Below are positions 40,340 through 49,974 of a DNA stretch of 64,000 nt, one piece after another. The DNA is taken from NCBI GenBank assembly GCA_029207755.1, contig JARCOQ010000096.1, forward strand, positions 225,079-289,078, written 5' to 3'. Both the position numbers and the translations under genes were made by a program. Origin of the DNA: Chamaea fasciata. Its lineage: Eukaryota > Chordata > Aves > Passeriformes > Sylviidae. Position 1 is the first letter of the stretch. Each line of letters opens with the position of its first letter. The notes beneath the pieces are model-generated. The model had not been told where the DNA came from, did not search any database, and worked only from the letters and a program-made list of their open reading frames with translations.

Positions 40340-41645
40340 GAGTCTGGGGACAGGGGATGAGAGCCCTGGGAGTGCTTGAAGGGTGGTTTCAGAGATGGTG
40401 GATCCTTTTGACATCATAGAGAACAGCCAGAGAAAGGAAAAAATAATGCCAAGGGCACCTGGGGGAGCCCAGACTGGGAACAAAAACGAAGGAATTTCCG
40501 TCCCAGGGCAGGGCTGTGGTGCAACACGTCCCCCCGAAGGAGTCTGGAGCAGCCCAAGGCTCAGTGTGGCCAGGCAGAGGCAGGCAGGACGCAGAGCTGT
40601 CAGCAAAGGAAGGGCCCAGCCAGGTGGGGCAGCCGGGGGATGACGACAGCCTGCAGGGACAGAGGCGCAGGGCACGGACACCGTAGCACAGCCTGGGCTG
40701 CACAGGGCACAGGGATGGGCAGCAGCTGCAAGGCCCTGACAGAGCCAACTCCTGCAGCACTTTGGCCATGGCTGCTGGGCCTGGGCCTGAGCCATGAGGA
40801 GGAGACAAGTGACCCTTGCAGGCCTGGGGCCTCATTGCCTCCTTGTCCCTGCTCAGCAGCCTGGCAGGGGCCGCCCCATGCTGCTGCCCTTGGCATTGCA
40901 CATCCCCACATCCCAGTGGGCCGGGAAGAGCCCTGAGCACTGAGGGAGGGACAGGATGTGCCTTGGCAGGGGCTGGGGCTCGGGCATTGGCCCTTTGCAT
41001 TTTTGGAACACATGCAGGTTTGCTCAGCATCACAGACACCTTTGCCTTGTTTGTCCCCACCTGTCATCACTGCCTGCAGTGATGGAACCTGGGGACACTT
41101 TCTCCATTTGGTCTCTCTGTGGGTCCCATTAAAATTCAAGAAACTTCAGTGTTTCAAGTTAACTGAGTACTTGAGAAGTTTTTTGTACACTCTCTCAGGG
41201 ACAGAGTTGAATGTAAACACCAAATCCACGGGAGAGTCATTAAAGTCCTTGTGCTGTGTCTGTGCTGCTGAGCTGGGCTGGGCTCCTGCCACAGAGGCAG
41301 CTCCTTGCAACAAAGAAAACTTGAAGAAAGACATTTCTCCTGAGAAGAAATCCTCCTTCAGATGGGTCACCTTTGTTATTTGAAATGTAGACTCAGAGAC
41401 AAAGTTTACAGCGGCATAACAGCCTTTTCTGTTCTTTTCTCACCAATTGTTAACACTCTATTTTTTGTTTGTTTTGGTTAATTTGCTTTTAACAGTAGAG
41501 AACATCATTCTGTTACATGGAACATTTGCTTTTAAACTTAGACCTATTGATATCTATGCCTATGGAAGCTACGCCTATGGAATATTAAGTTTTAAATACA
41601 ATACGTATGTTTCACGAGCAAATAAACACGTTGAAGTGAACAATT
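40340..41645. repeat. segmental duplication, copy B (~1.3 kb)
   Basis: Second copy of the block at 36.9-38.2 kb, in the same orientation. Its centre (40,564-40,985) is identical to copy A, while both flanks are diverged and contain indels (for example an extra ~12-bp repeat near 41,565). It also ends with AATAAA (41,621-41,626). No function is recognisable. Confidence 0.85.
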
Positions 41646-41749
41646 GTGCCCCAGACTCTCCAGGATCCCTAACTGTTCCCTCAGCATCCATTTAGCACCC
41701 CCTCCCCCCACCAAAAGCATCCCTGGATCCCCTGAATGCTCCAACCAAA

Positions 41750-42200
41750 CCGATTCCCGTTGGAGCGACTTCAGGGAATTCATCTCCAATCATCCCCCCT
41801 GGCCTCGGAGCCCCTCATAACACGGTTCTGCGCCTAAAATTCCTGCCATGCCCCGCGGCCTCAAGAGCCCGGTTACAGCTCCCCAAGCTCCCCCCAAGTG
41901 CTCCCGAACCGTACACGTTCCCCCCGAGGACCTCAAGTCACGGCTCGGACACAAAAGTGTCCCCCAAGCGCCTTCCCGGACCCCAAACGCCCCGTTCGAG
42001 CCACTTCCGGGACTACAGCTCCCAGCATGCTCCGCGGCGCACACAGAGCCCTATTCCAGCCGTGACTCCATCTCCCGTCATGCCCCGCGCCCCGCCGGCA
42101 GCCATTGGAGCCGCGCCTCGAACTCCCGTGATGCTCCGCGGCCCCGTTACACCGTGTTCTACCCGCGCCTACAACTCCCATCATCCCCCGCGCCCCAGAG
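41750..42200. promoter_or_regulatory. cluster of ZNF143/STAF-like motifs in a CpG-rich patch
   Basis: The word 'actacagctcccagcatgct' at about 42,012-42,031 closely matches the vertebrate promoter motif bound by ZNF143 (consensus of the form ACTACAATTCCCAGCATGC), and it is preceded by an ETS-like CTTCCGG. Related words follow or precede at 40-80-bp spacing: 'aattcctgccatgccccgcg' (~41,839), 'ttacagctccccaagctccc' (~41,875), 'actccatctcccgtcatgcc' (~42,064), 'gaactcccgtgatgctccgc' (~42,119) and 'ctacaactcccatcatcccc' (~42,168). A CCATTGG box lies at about 42,101. This is promoter- or boundary-like DNA. No gene it could serve is recognised next to it. Confidence 0.55.
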
Positions 42201-42409
42201 AGTCCCCTCAGGGCCCCCAAGTGCCCGCCCGGACCCCGAATTATCCGACAGAATCCTTTAGTGCCCCGCCAAGGGCCCACGCGGCTCCCCCAAGTGTCCT
42301 CCAGACCCTTAAGTTCTCTAGAAATTCCTTCCCCAGCTCCAAAACATCCCCAAATGTGCCCCAGAAACGTCTCCGTGGACCCCAAAGTAGCCCCTTTTAC
42401 CCTGTCTGA

Positions 42410-42700
42410 GAAAATGATGAACACAATTACAAAAGGACTAAAAACAGGACTAATTAGCATAAGAAAAGACAAATCAATAGACAATAGAGGTCAATGAATT
42501 AATGAAGGGAATTGTGTTACTTAGAACAAATGACCAATATTTTTTTAATTGTTAAAAATGTATACCTTTTTCAATATAAATATAAAATTAGGTATGTAAA
42601 GAACAGTAATAACATTATAAATCTGGAAAATATAATTATATTTTAAAAATAATTACATTTTATTTTTTTAAAAACATAATTTTTTTATGTTTTGGGATGT
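42410..42700. other. AT-rich block
   Basis: An abruptly AT-rich stretch (long A and T runs, TATAAATATAAAATTA-type words) right after the CpG-rich patch. No element is recognised. Confidence 0.6.
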
Positions 42701-43414
42701 CAGTCCTTGGTGGGTGAGGTTAGATATGGTGAGGTTGGGGTGAGGAGCAGGTTGTCCAAACAAGGTCAGCCTGCAAGGGGCTCATTCTTCACCATGCCCA
42801 GACCTCCTAAGGAGACATTCAAATTAAGATCACTTGGGAAATGCTTCTGTCACTTCTTCAATGAACTGAAATATTAAAACTGTGCCCTTGATTTAAAAGA
42901 AAAAAAAAAAAAAACCAAAATCATGAGATGCACTTTGAAATCTCCCTCAACAGAACCCCAAACTGACTCCAAGCAGCTGCACAAGCCCTGGAGACTTGAA
43001 GGCAAATGAAGAGAAAGAGCTCGTGAAGGTATTCTGTATTTTCATGAGCCCCACACTGGATTTGGGGCTGAGTCCAGGACGCTTAGGCATGGAGAGAAGG
43101 TTGAAGAAGCTGCTCAAGGAGGCAGAAGCAAAACTCCAAGTCCCTTGGAGCATCCCTGGGCCCCACTGAGGGCAGGGAGTGCCAAAGGCTCCCCAGGGAC
43201 TGCTGAGAGCAGATCCTTGAGGCCCGGATTGCAGGGAGCCGCAGGCTGTGAGCAGGGAACTGCAATGCTGAGCAAGGCCTGGGCTGGTTGGAGGCAGCAG
43301 AAAGGCCAAGCCCTGAGCCCAGGCCTGGCACAGCAGGGCCTGTCCCTCCCGGGTGGCTCGGGGCTGCTTGTGGGGCAGTGGGATGGGAGGGGCAGCAAGG
43401 ACAAATGGCACAAA
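42701..43414. other. no recognised gene
   Basis: Mixed sequence with overlapping open frames on both strands at 42.95-43.65 kb; the 159- and 189-codon minus-strand frames show no known domain. A stretch of ~16 A residues lies at about 42,900. Confidence 0.45.
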
Positions 43415-43510
43415 GCTGTGTGACACTCCCGATCCTCATGGCACTGCGGGCCAGTGTGACACAGCAGGGCCTCATGGAAACGAGGCCGTAATGAGCCTGC
43501 GGGGCTGTAA
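43415..43510. repeat. isolated units of the ~36-bp minisatellite family
   Basis: Two to three units ('tgtgacactcccgatcctca', 'tgtgacacagcagggcctca' and a shorter one) of the type seen at 25.94-26.72 kb. Confidence 0.75.
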
Positions 43511-43600
43511 CACCCCAGAACACTGAAATAATGGGGGCACCCAAAGGTTCTCTTACTCGAGTTTGGTGCACAAGGAGAAATGCCAACCAGATAGTCTCAG

Positions 43601-43747
43601 GATGAACAGATGCACAGAATATTCTTATTTGCAAGGAACAGTCAAGGATCATAAGTCCAATTCTGAAGTTAATGGCCCATAGAGGGACTGAACCCTAAAC
43701 CTCAGTGATATTAGCACCATACTTTAACCAACTGAGCTAAGAGGTCA
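43601..43747 (-). mobile_element. TguSINE1-type SINE with tRNA-Ile head and CR1-like tail
   Basis: On the minus strand, 43,747 to 43,673 read as a tRNA-like sequence. The A box 'tagctcagttggttaaagt', the anticodon loop 'gtgctaatatc' with anticodon AAT (isoleucine) and the B box 'gggttcagtcc' are all in place. The acceptor arms pair only partly, so this is not a working tRNA gene. The sequence continues with 'attggacttatgatccttga' and ends in 'agaatattctgtg', the 3' end of a CR1 element. A tRNA-Ile head joined to a CR1-X-like tail is the described structure of the passerine-specific SINE TguSINE1. Such SINEs are mobilised in trans by CR1 machinery and transcribed from the internal Pol III promoter. 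Confidence 0.85.
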
Positions 43748-43885
43748 AAGCAACACACAGCTCTACTGGCAAAATAGAGAAAATCAAGGAACTTGGAAAA
43801 CCATTTAATAAAACATCCAACTCAAAATAAAACTCTTATCATAGCAGTAGCTTCATTGACTTAGCCCATTTGACCTGGAAACCTT

Positions 43886-46300
43886 TACAGAATTACAGAA
43901 TGACAAAATGACCAAATTGGAAGAGACCTCCAAGATCATTGAGTTCAACCCATGTCCCAACACCTCACCTAAGCCATGGCACCTAGTGCCACATCCAGTC
44001 TTTTTTAAAACACATCCAGAGATGGTGATGCCACCACCTCTCCAGTCAGATCATTCCAGAACTTTATCACCCTTTCCATAAAAATCTTTTTCCTAATTTC
44101 CAACCTATATTTCCCTTTGTGCAGCCTTAAGACTCTGTCCTCTCATTCTCTCAGTGGCCGCCTGGAGAAAGAGACCAAGCCCCACCTGACTACAAACACC
44201 TTTCAGGGAGTTGTAGAGAGTGATAAGGTCATTTCTGACTCTCCTTTTCTCCAGGCTAAACAACCCCAGCTCCCTCAGTCGTACCTCACAGGAGTTGTGT
44301 TCCAAGCCCCTCACCAGCCTTGTTGCCTCCTCTGGACACGTTCAAGCATCTCAACGTCCTTCCTAAACTGAGGGCCCAGAACTGGACACAGCACTCGAGG
44401 TGTGGCCTCACCAGTGCCAAGTACAGGAGAAGAATGACCTCCCTGCTCCTGCTGGCCACACCATTCCTGATCCAGGCCAGGTGCCATTGGCCTTCTTGGC
44501 CACCTGGGCACACTGCTGCCTCATGTTCAGTTGGCTGTCGACCAGAACCCCCAGGGCCCTTTCTGCCTGGGCACTGTCCAGCCACACCATCCCCAGCCTA
44601 GAGCACTGCAGGGGTTATTGTGGCCAAAATGCAGGACTCAGCACTTGGACTTAACAAACTTCACCTTGTTGCACTCTGCCCACCCATCCAACTGTTCCAG
44701 GTCTCTCTGCAGAGCCCTCCTACCTGCCAACAGATCGACAAATGTTCCCAGCTTAGTGTCATCTAAAAATTTACTAATAAGAGATTCAATAGCCCCATCC
44801 ATGTCGTCAATACAAATGTTGAACAGAGCTGGCCCCAGCACAGACCCCTGAGGAACACCCCTGGTGACTGGCTGCCAGCTGGATGCAGCACCCTTCCCCA
44901 CCACTCTCTGGGCCCGGCCATGCAGCCAGTTGTTAACCCAGCAAAGAGTGCTCCTGTTCAAGCCGTGGGCTGCCAGCTTTTCCAGGAGCGTGCTGTGGGA
45001 GACAGTGCCTAAGGCCTTGCTGAAGTCCCAACAGACAACATCCACAGCCTTTCCCACATCCACCACACAAGTCACCTGGCCATAAAAGGAGACATAAAAA
45101 CTGGTCAAACATGACCTACCCCTCCTAAACCCGTGCTGGCTGGCTCTGATACCCTGTCCATGAAACAATATAAACTGCTCCATGACCTTTACCAGGTACT
45201 GAGGTCAGGCTAACTGGCCTATAATTACCAGGATCCTCCTTCCCACCCTTCTTGTGAATGGGTGTCACATTGCCCAGCTTCCAGTCATCTGGAATCTCAC
45301 CAGTGGGCCAGGACTGTTGGTAAATGATGGAGAGCGGCTTCACAAGCTCATCTGCCAGCTCCCTCATCACCCTGGGGTGGATCCCACCTGGGCCCATAGA
45401 TCTATGAACATCCAAGCAGCTCAGCAGTTCTCTGACTGCCTCCTCCTGGACACTAAGTTCCCTCCCACATCCAGTACAGAACAAAGGTTGGCCTTCCTAT
45501 TGCAGTTAATATATTTGAAAAACTTTTTTTAATATCCTGTACAAAATTGCCAAATTAAGTTTGAATTGAGCTTTGGACTCCCAAACACTTTTCCTACATG
45601 CTCTAGCAATCCCCTTAAATACTCCTTGACCTGACCCTCCTTCCAAAGATGATACATCCTCTTTTTATTCCTAAGTTCCTTCAAAACCTCCTTGCCCATC
45701 CAGGCTGGACGTTTGCCTCGTCAGCTCATCTTTTGGCACACAGGGAAAGCCTGTTCCTCTGCCCTCAAGATCTCTGCTTTGAAGCACGCCCACCTTCCCT
45801 GGACTCCTTTGTTTTTAAGGGCTGCTTCCCTAGCAACTCCCTGAATAAGTCTCGTAAATAGGCCAAAGTCTGCTGATTGGAAGTCCAGTGTAAAAGTCTT
45901 CTTGATGTTCTTCCTGATTTCACCAAATATCGAGAACTCTATAATTTCATCATCACTGTGTCCCAAGGAGCCTCCAACCACCACATCTCCCACCAGCCCT
46001 TCTCTATTTGCAAACAACAGGTCGAACATAGGCCCTCCCCTGGTGGGGCTCACTCACCAGCTGCAACAAAAAGTTGTCCTCCATACACTCCAAAACCTTC
46101 CTGGACTGCCTCTTTCCTGCTATATTAAGTTCCCAGCAGATATCTGGCAGCTTAAAGTCACCTACAAGAACAAGGGCTGGTGATCCTGAAACATTCTCCA
46201 GCTGCTTTTAGATTAAGTTGTCCACCTCTTCTTCCTGGCTGGGTGGATGATAACAGACTCCCAGCAGGTTCCCCTGGTACCCCGTCCTGTTTTCTTAGGG
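43886..46300 (-). mobile_element. CR1 LINE, 5'-truncated, ~2.4 kb, minus strand
   Basis: The minus strand carries, in order, the end of the endonuclease domain (46,290 to 45,720), the linker and reverse transcriptase (45,484 to about 44,640), the C-terminal domain and a 3' end at 43,886 that closes with octamer-like repeats ('ttctgtaattctgtaa'). That 3' end is the CR1 signature. The 5' part (ORF1 and most of the endonuclease) is missing, as is usual after incomplete reverse transcription. It is the longest CR1 in the window and lies about 140 bp from the CR1-dependent SINE. Confidence 0.9.
44105..46290 (-). pseudogene. CR1 ORF2 (endonuclease/reverse transcriptase), frameshifted
   Basis: The product would nick target DNA and copy CR1 RNA into the genome. 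Visible segments are the C-terminal endonuclease end (46,053-45,721), then 'IIYQQSWPTGEIPDDWKLGN' and 'DPGNYRPVSLTSVPG' (45,400-45,190). The reverse transcriptase palm follows (45,183-44,638), with 'ASQHGFRRGRS', 'VTRGVPQGSVLGPALFN' and the catalytic box. The C-terminal 'SREVI...ALVRPHLE' and 'LRELGLFSLEKRR' segments come last (44,500-44,105). A one-base insertion in 'ggtaaaggtcatgg' near 45,190 breaks the frame at PGK/VMEQ, and further shifts lie near 44,500 and 44,310. The usual FADD is FLDD here, so both Asp residues remain but the Ala is lost. The copy is dead. Confidence 0.85.
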
Positions 46301-46949
46301 TACAACGGTAACAATGAAAACCTTACCAAGGGCACAACTCCCAAGTCCACAAGGAAAAGAACAGACAAGCTGTCAAGTTCTTCAAATATTTGTCCTGCTT
46401 TGCTGCAAGACTCCTACTGCACACACAGTGTGGAAAGCCAAGGGAAGCTGCAGTTGGTGGCACGTCTTGTGACAGAAGCTGCACCTCGTTCTCCAGGAAG
46501 TGTTCTTGGAAAGAGCAGACGGGACTGTGGAGAAGATTCTGGGAAAACTGAAAGAGCATTTAAGAAATGAAATGAAAATGTATAGAACCAATACTAAGAT
46601 GTCCTTGTCAAATGATTTTGATGCTCCCCTTTTCCATCTTGCACTACTTCTCCATCCCATGAACTACAAATAGATCTCACCTCTAAGATCCATGATTTGG
46701 CAAGTTTGAGATGCTGTAAAATACCATGAGCTACACACAATTTGCCTTCCCCTGTTTTTCTTGGAAAGCAATGCTGGAGACACAAGTGCAGTGCTTGGGC
46801 CAGGTACAAATTCTGCATTCAGGGAACGTGCTCTGACAGTGTCTGACCCTCAGCAGGGACAATGCACAGCAGCAACCAAGGGGAATGCTCTGCCACAGTG
46901 CAGGAGTCAAGACTCTGTGTCTTGGCTCCTGTGGGCAAAGTTCCCGTGT
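46301..46949. other. upstream region of the PIM-like kinase, nothing recognised
   Basis: Unique-looking sequence between the CR1 and the CpG island. Composition rises in GC towards the kinase gene. No exon can be defended. Confidence 0.45.
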
Positions 46950-47055
46950 TTGGACAGGCTCGGGGCTGCCCCCGGGGAGCGCGGGGCTCGGCGTGGGGCT
47001 GAGCGGGCAACGGACAAACGGACCTGGGGAAAAACGGCCCCGGGGCTTCAGTTGC

Positions 47056-47113
47056 TACAGCAGCAGCGGCAGCAGCGGCAGCAGCGGCAGCAGCAGCGGC
47101 AGCAGCAGCAGAA
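47056..47113 (+). repeat. CAG/CGG triplet array
   Basis: About eighteen CAG or CGG triplets in the pattern (CAGCAGCGG)n, inside the CpG island. It is polyglutamine-like in one frame and Ser/Gly in another, but probably lies in the 5' untranslated or promoter part. Confidence 0.9.
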
Positions 47114-47260
47114 AAAGGACTTTTCTAGACTTCCTCCTGCTTTTCCTCTCCCTCTCCCGCAGGCCCGCACCCTCTCCCTTAGTCCCGCACCCTCTCCCGA
47201 TCTCCCTGTCCCGGTGTCCCCATCCTCTCGCAGTCTCCCTCTCCCCTGCAGGGCCGGGCC

Positions 47261-49768
47261 ATGCCCCCGGCCCGCCCCCGGCCCCGGGTGGGGCTGCCCC
47301 GTCCCCGCCCCCGGCCCCGGGCCTCCCGCCGCGGTCTCGCCTCCGCCGGGCTCTGGCTGTCCTGGCGATGGCGGTGGCGGACGAGGATCAGTGCCTGGGG
47401 CTTCAGCGGCATCGCCGCCCATTGCCTTCGCCTGTGCCGAGCCCGGCCCCGGCCCCGGCCCCGGCCCCGGCCCCGGCCCCATCCCCGGCCCCGGCCCCGG
47501 CCCCTCCCGGGCCCCGCGGAGGACACAGGTGGCGCGGCCGCTCCCGCGGCCTCCGCCGCGGCTTCCCCGGCCCGAGCTCCGCCGCTCGGCAGCGTGGCCG
47601 CCGGCCCCGAGCTGCCGCTGTCGCGTTGCCAGGAGCGAACGCCTGGGGATTCCCGGCCCGGGGCGGTTGAGGGGCGCTCGGGGGCTGTTGCTGGCCCCGG
47701 GCCGAGCACTGACAGCCACGTCTCGCCGGCAGGGAAGGCGCAGCAGGGCCTCCAGGAGCAGTACCGGCTGGGTTCGCTGCTGGGGCGCGGCGGCTTCGGA
47801 AGAGTCTTCGCAGGGACGCGGCTCTCGGACGGCGCACCGGTGAGCGGCGGGGCTGGCGGCGGGCGCAGGAGGAGGAGGAGGAGGGCGGAGGAGGAAGAGC
47901 ATGGGGCTGGGCAGCGTGGGCAGCGTGGGCAGCGAGCTCAGGCCGCTGCTCCCCTTGGCTTGCAGGTGGCCATCAAAAGGGTGCCACGGAACCGCGTCCG
48001 GCACTGGGGAGAGCTGGTGAGTGAGCGGGGGCCAGCGGGAGAAGCCGGGGCGTGCCGGGCGGGGACGAGCCGAGGCCCGGCAGGGTGGAAGCCGCCAGGA
48101 CGCCTCGAGGGAGAGCGGGCGTGGGGCCAGCGGAGGGTGCAGAACATCCCAGGCTGGGTGAGGTCTTCCCCACCCCTGGCACGGCCTCAGCCCCACTGAC
48201 GGCATCGTGGTCATCCCACAGCCCAACGGCACCAGCGCACCGCTGGAGATCGTGCTGCTGGACAGGGTCTCCACTGGCTTCCCTGGTGTCGTCCAGCTGC
48301 TGGACTGGCTTGAGCTCCCCAGTGAAATCGTGATGGTGCTGGAGCGCCCGCAGCGGTGTCAGGACCTCCAGCATTTCATTCGGGCACGGAGGTTCCTGTC
48401 CGAGGAGGTGGCGCGGGAGCTGTTCCGCCAGGTGCTGGAGGCCGTGCGGCACTGCACCAGCTGCGGGGTCCTGCACAGAGACATCAAACCAGAGAACATC
48501 CTGGTTGACCTGGCCACCGGGCAGGCCAAATTGATCGATTTTGGCTGTGGCACCTACCTTCAAGACACGGCATACACACAGTTTGCAGGTGAGCCCACGC
48601 AAGGATGTGCTCCCAGCTCCTGACATCTCATGGCCCAACATCTCACAGCCCAACCTGGGTGTGGCAGTGGGGATTCTCCCTTTTGCTCCCACTCATGGCA
48701 CTGAGACTTCAGCTGAGTTGCTTTTGAGCAGGGGTGGGTTGGGGCCCAGCTTCCAGCCCTGCTGGCAGCCTTTGCCAGCCACTCTGCCCAGGACTGGGGC
48801 TGGGGCAGCCAGCCCGACAGAAACACCCGTGGGTGGGGCTATCAGAGAGCGTGGAGTCAGAACCTGTGCACCAGCCAGTTTGGTGTGCAGGTGAGAAAGG
48901 GCTTGGACTGCTCCTCTGGCCTTCTTTGTCTTGTGTTCATAATGTTATTTGGGGCAATGCAGGCAGGGAGAAGGAAGGCATGGTTTTCCTCCTGCTCTGA
49001 GTGGGTTTTTTCTTGTTCTGGTCAGGCCTTTCCAGGGCTTCTGCTGCCCTTTTCCTACACCAGTGGTTTCTTTTCCAATGCCCGTTTTTCACACAAGGCC
49101 CAGGTCCTGGTGGGAGGGCAGCGGGTCACACCATGTGCCACTGGGGCAGTCCCCACATGCCCAGGGATGCTGGGGCCAGGCTCTGGGAGCAGCAGCATCC
49201 CCCTGATGAACTCCATCTGTATTCCACAGGAACACCAGCATACAGACCCCCAGAATGGACCGACTTTGGCTGGTACTACGGCGAGCCAGCTACCATCTGG
49301 TCCCTGGGCATGCTCCTGCACCAGATGGTCTGCGGGCAGCACCCTTTCAGGAGCGGCTGGAACATCAGCTGGGGCCAGCTCCCGCTGCCACAACGGCTCT
49401 CTCAAGGTGGATCCTCATCTCTGGGCACGGGGGGAATACCAGTGCTGGGAGACAGCAGTTGGCTCGTGAGCATCCTGCTCTGGCAGCTGCTGAGGAGGTG
49501 GCACATGTCCTGCTCTCCTGCTCTCCTCCAAAACAGGGAATTGATGGGAAAGTTTAGGCCCAGCTCTGAGCACATCCAGCATGGCCTGGGCATGGGAATA
49601 TGGGGCAAAGCAGCCAGGGGCCTTCTCCAACTGACTGGCAGTTTCTGGTTTCTCTTCCCAGAGTGCAAGGATCTCATCAGGTGCTGTTTAGCCGTGGATG
49701 ACATGGAAAGGCCTTCATTAGAAGACCTTTTTGGTGATCCTTGGATGCAGGAGATTCATCTGGAGTAG
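47261..49768 (+). CDS. PIM-like serine/threonine-protein kinase, five exons
   Basis: Expected to be a constitutively active cytoplasmic/nuclear kinase phosphorylating basic Ser/Thr sites, as PIM kinases do. Exons: 47,261-47,839, 47,966-48,016, 48,222-48,588, 49,230-49,406 and 49,662-49,768 (TAG); all four introns are GT...AG and the phases (0, 0, 1, 1) keep the frame. Visible motifs are the glycine loop 'LGRGGFGRV', 'VAIK', the PIM-specific hinge 'LERPQ', the catalytic loop 'HRDIKPEN', 'DFG', 'PPEW' in place of APE, and a C-terminal 'DPWMQEIHL'. Conserved kinase length from the 47,733 boundary is about 269 codons. If translation starts at ATG 47,261 the protein has about 426 residues, against 313 in human PIM1, with a long Arg/Pro-rich N-terminus. 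A splice acceptor at 47,731-47,732 (phase 1, as in PIM1) allows a different first exon. No inactivating change was seen. PIM genes are multiplied in songbirds, so orthology to PIM1, 2 or 3 is not claimed. Confidence 0.85.
47440..47512 (+). repeat. (GGCCCC)n hexanucleotide array
   Basis: About eleven GGCCCC units with two interruptions (CAT CC and CTCC), the same unit as a GGGGCC repeat on the other strand. In the kinase frame it encodes Arg-Pro dipeptides. Confidence 0.9.
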
Positions 49769-49974
49769 AAGAAGGGAGAGAGCCAGAGGCTCATTTTGAT
49801 GCAGGGCCCTGGTAAGTTCCAGCTGCACACATGCCTTGACAATCAGAAGCAAAGAAACCCAGACTTTTTGTGCTGCCTGTGTCACTGCACAGGGGTCATC
49901 AGGTGGGCACAGGCAGCCCTTGTGCTGGAGCTGAGCTGCTCTGCCCACCACTGGTGGCTGCCGTGCGAGTTGTT

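Larger units (their letters stand above)
46950..48150 (+). promoter_or_regulatory. CpG island over the 5' end of the PIM-like kinase
   Basis: Dense CpG and GC content begin at about 46,950, peak at 47,250-47,850 and fall off in the second intron. This is the expected location of the promoter and first exon. I see no clear TATA box. Confidence 0.65.

Noticed and set aside
36915..41139. Minus-strand frames of 155-236 codons present in both duplication copies
   Set aside because: The similarity is identity at the DNA level in every frame over the core, so there is no pattern of codon selection, and the frames are Pro/Ala/Cys/Ser-rich as expected of GC-rich DNA.
43673..43747. Functional tRNA-Ile(AAT) gene
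   Set aside because: The acceptor stem pairs poorly and the sequence continues into a CR1-like tail, so it is the head of a SINE.
46761..48274. Frames of 360, 261, 408 and 239 codons over the CpG island
   Set aside because: They are Pro/Ala/Gly/Arg-rich shadows of the CpG island and hexanucleotide array; only the frame leading into LGRGGFGRV joins to kinase exons.
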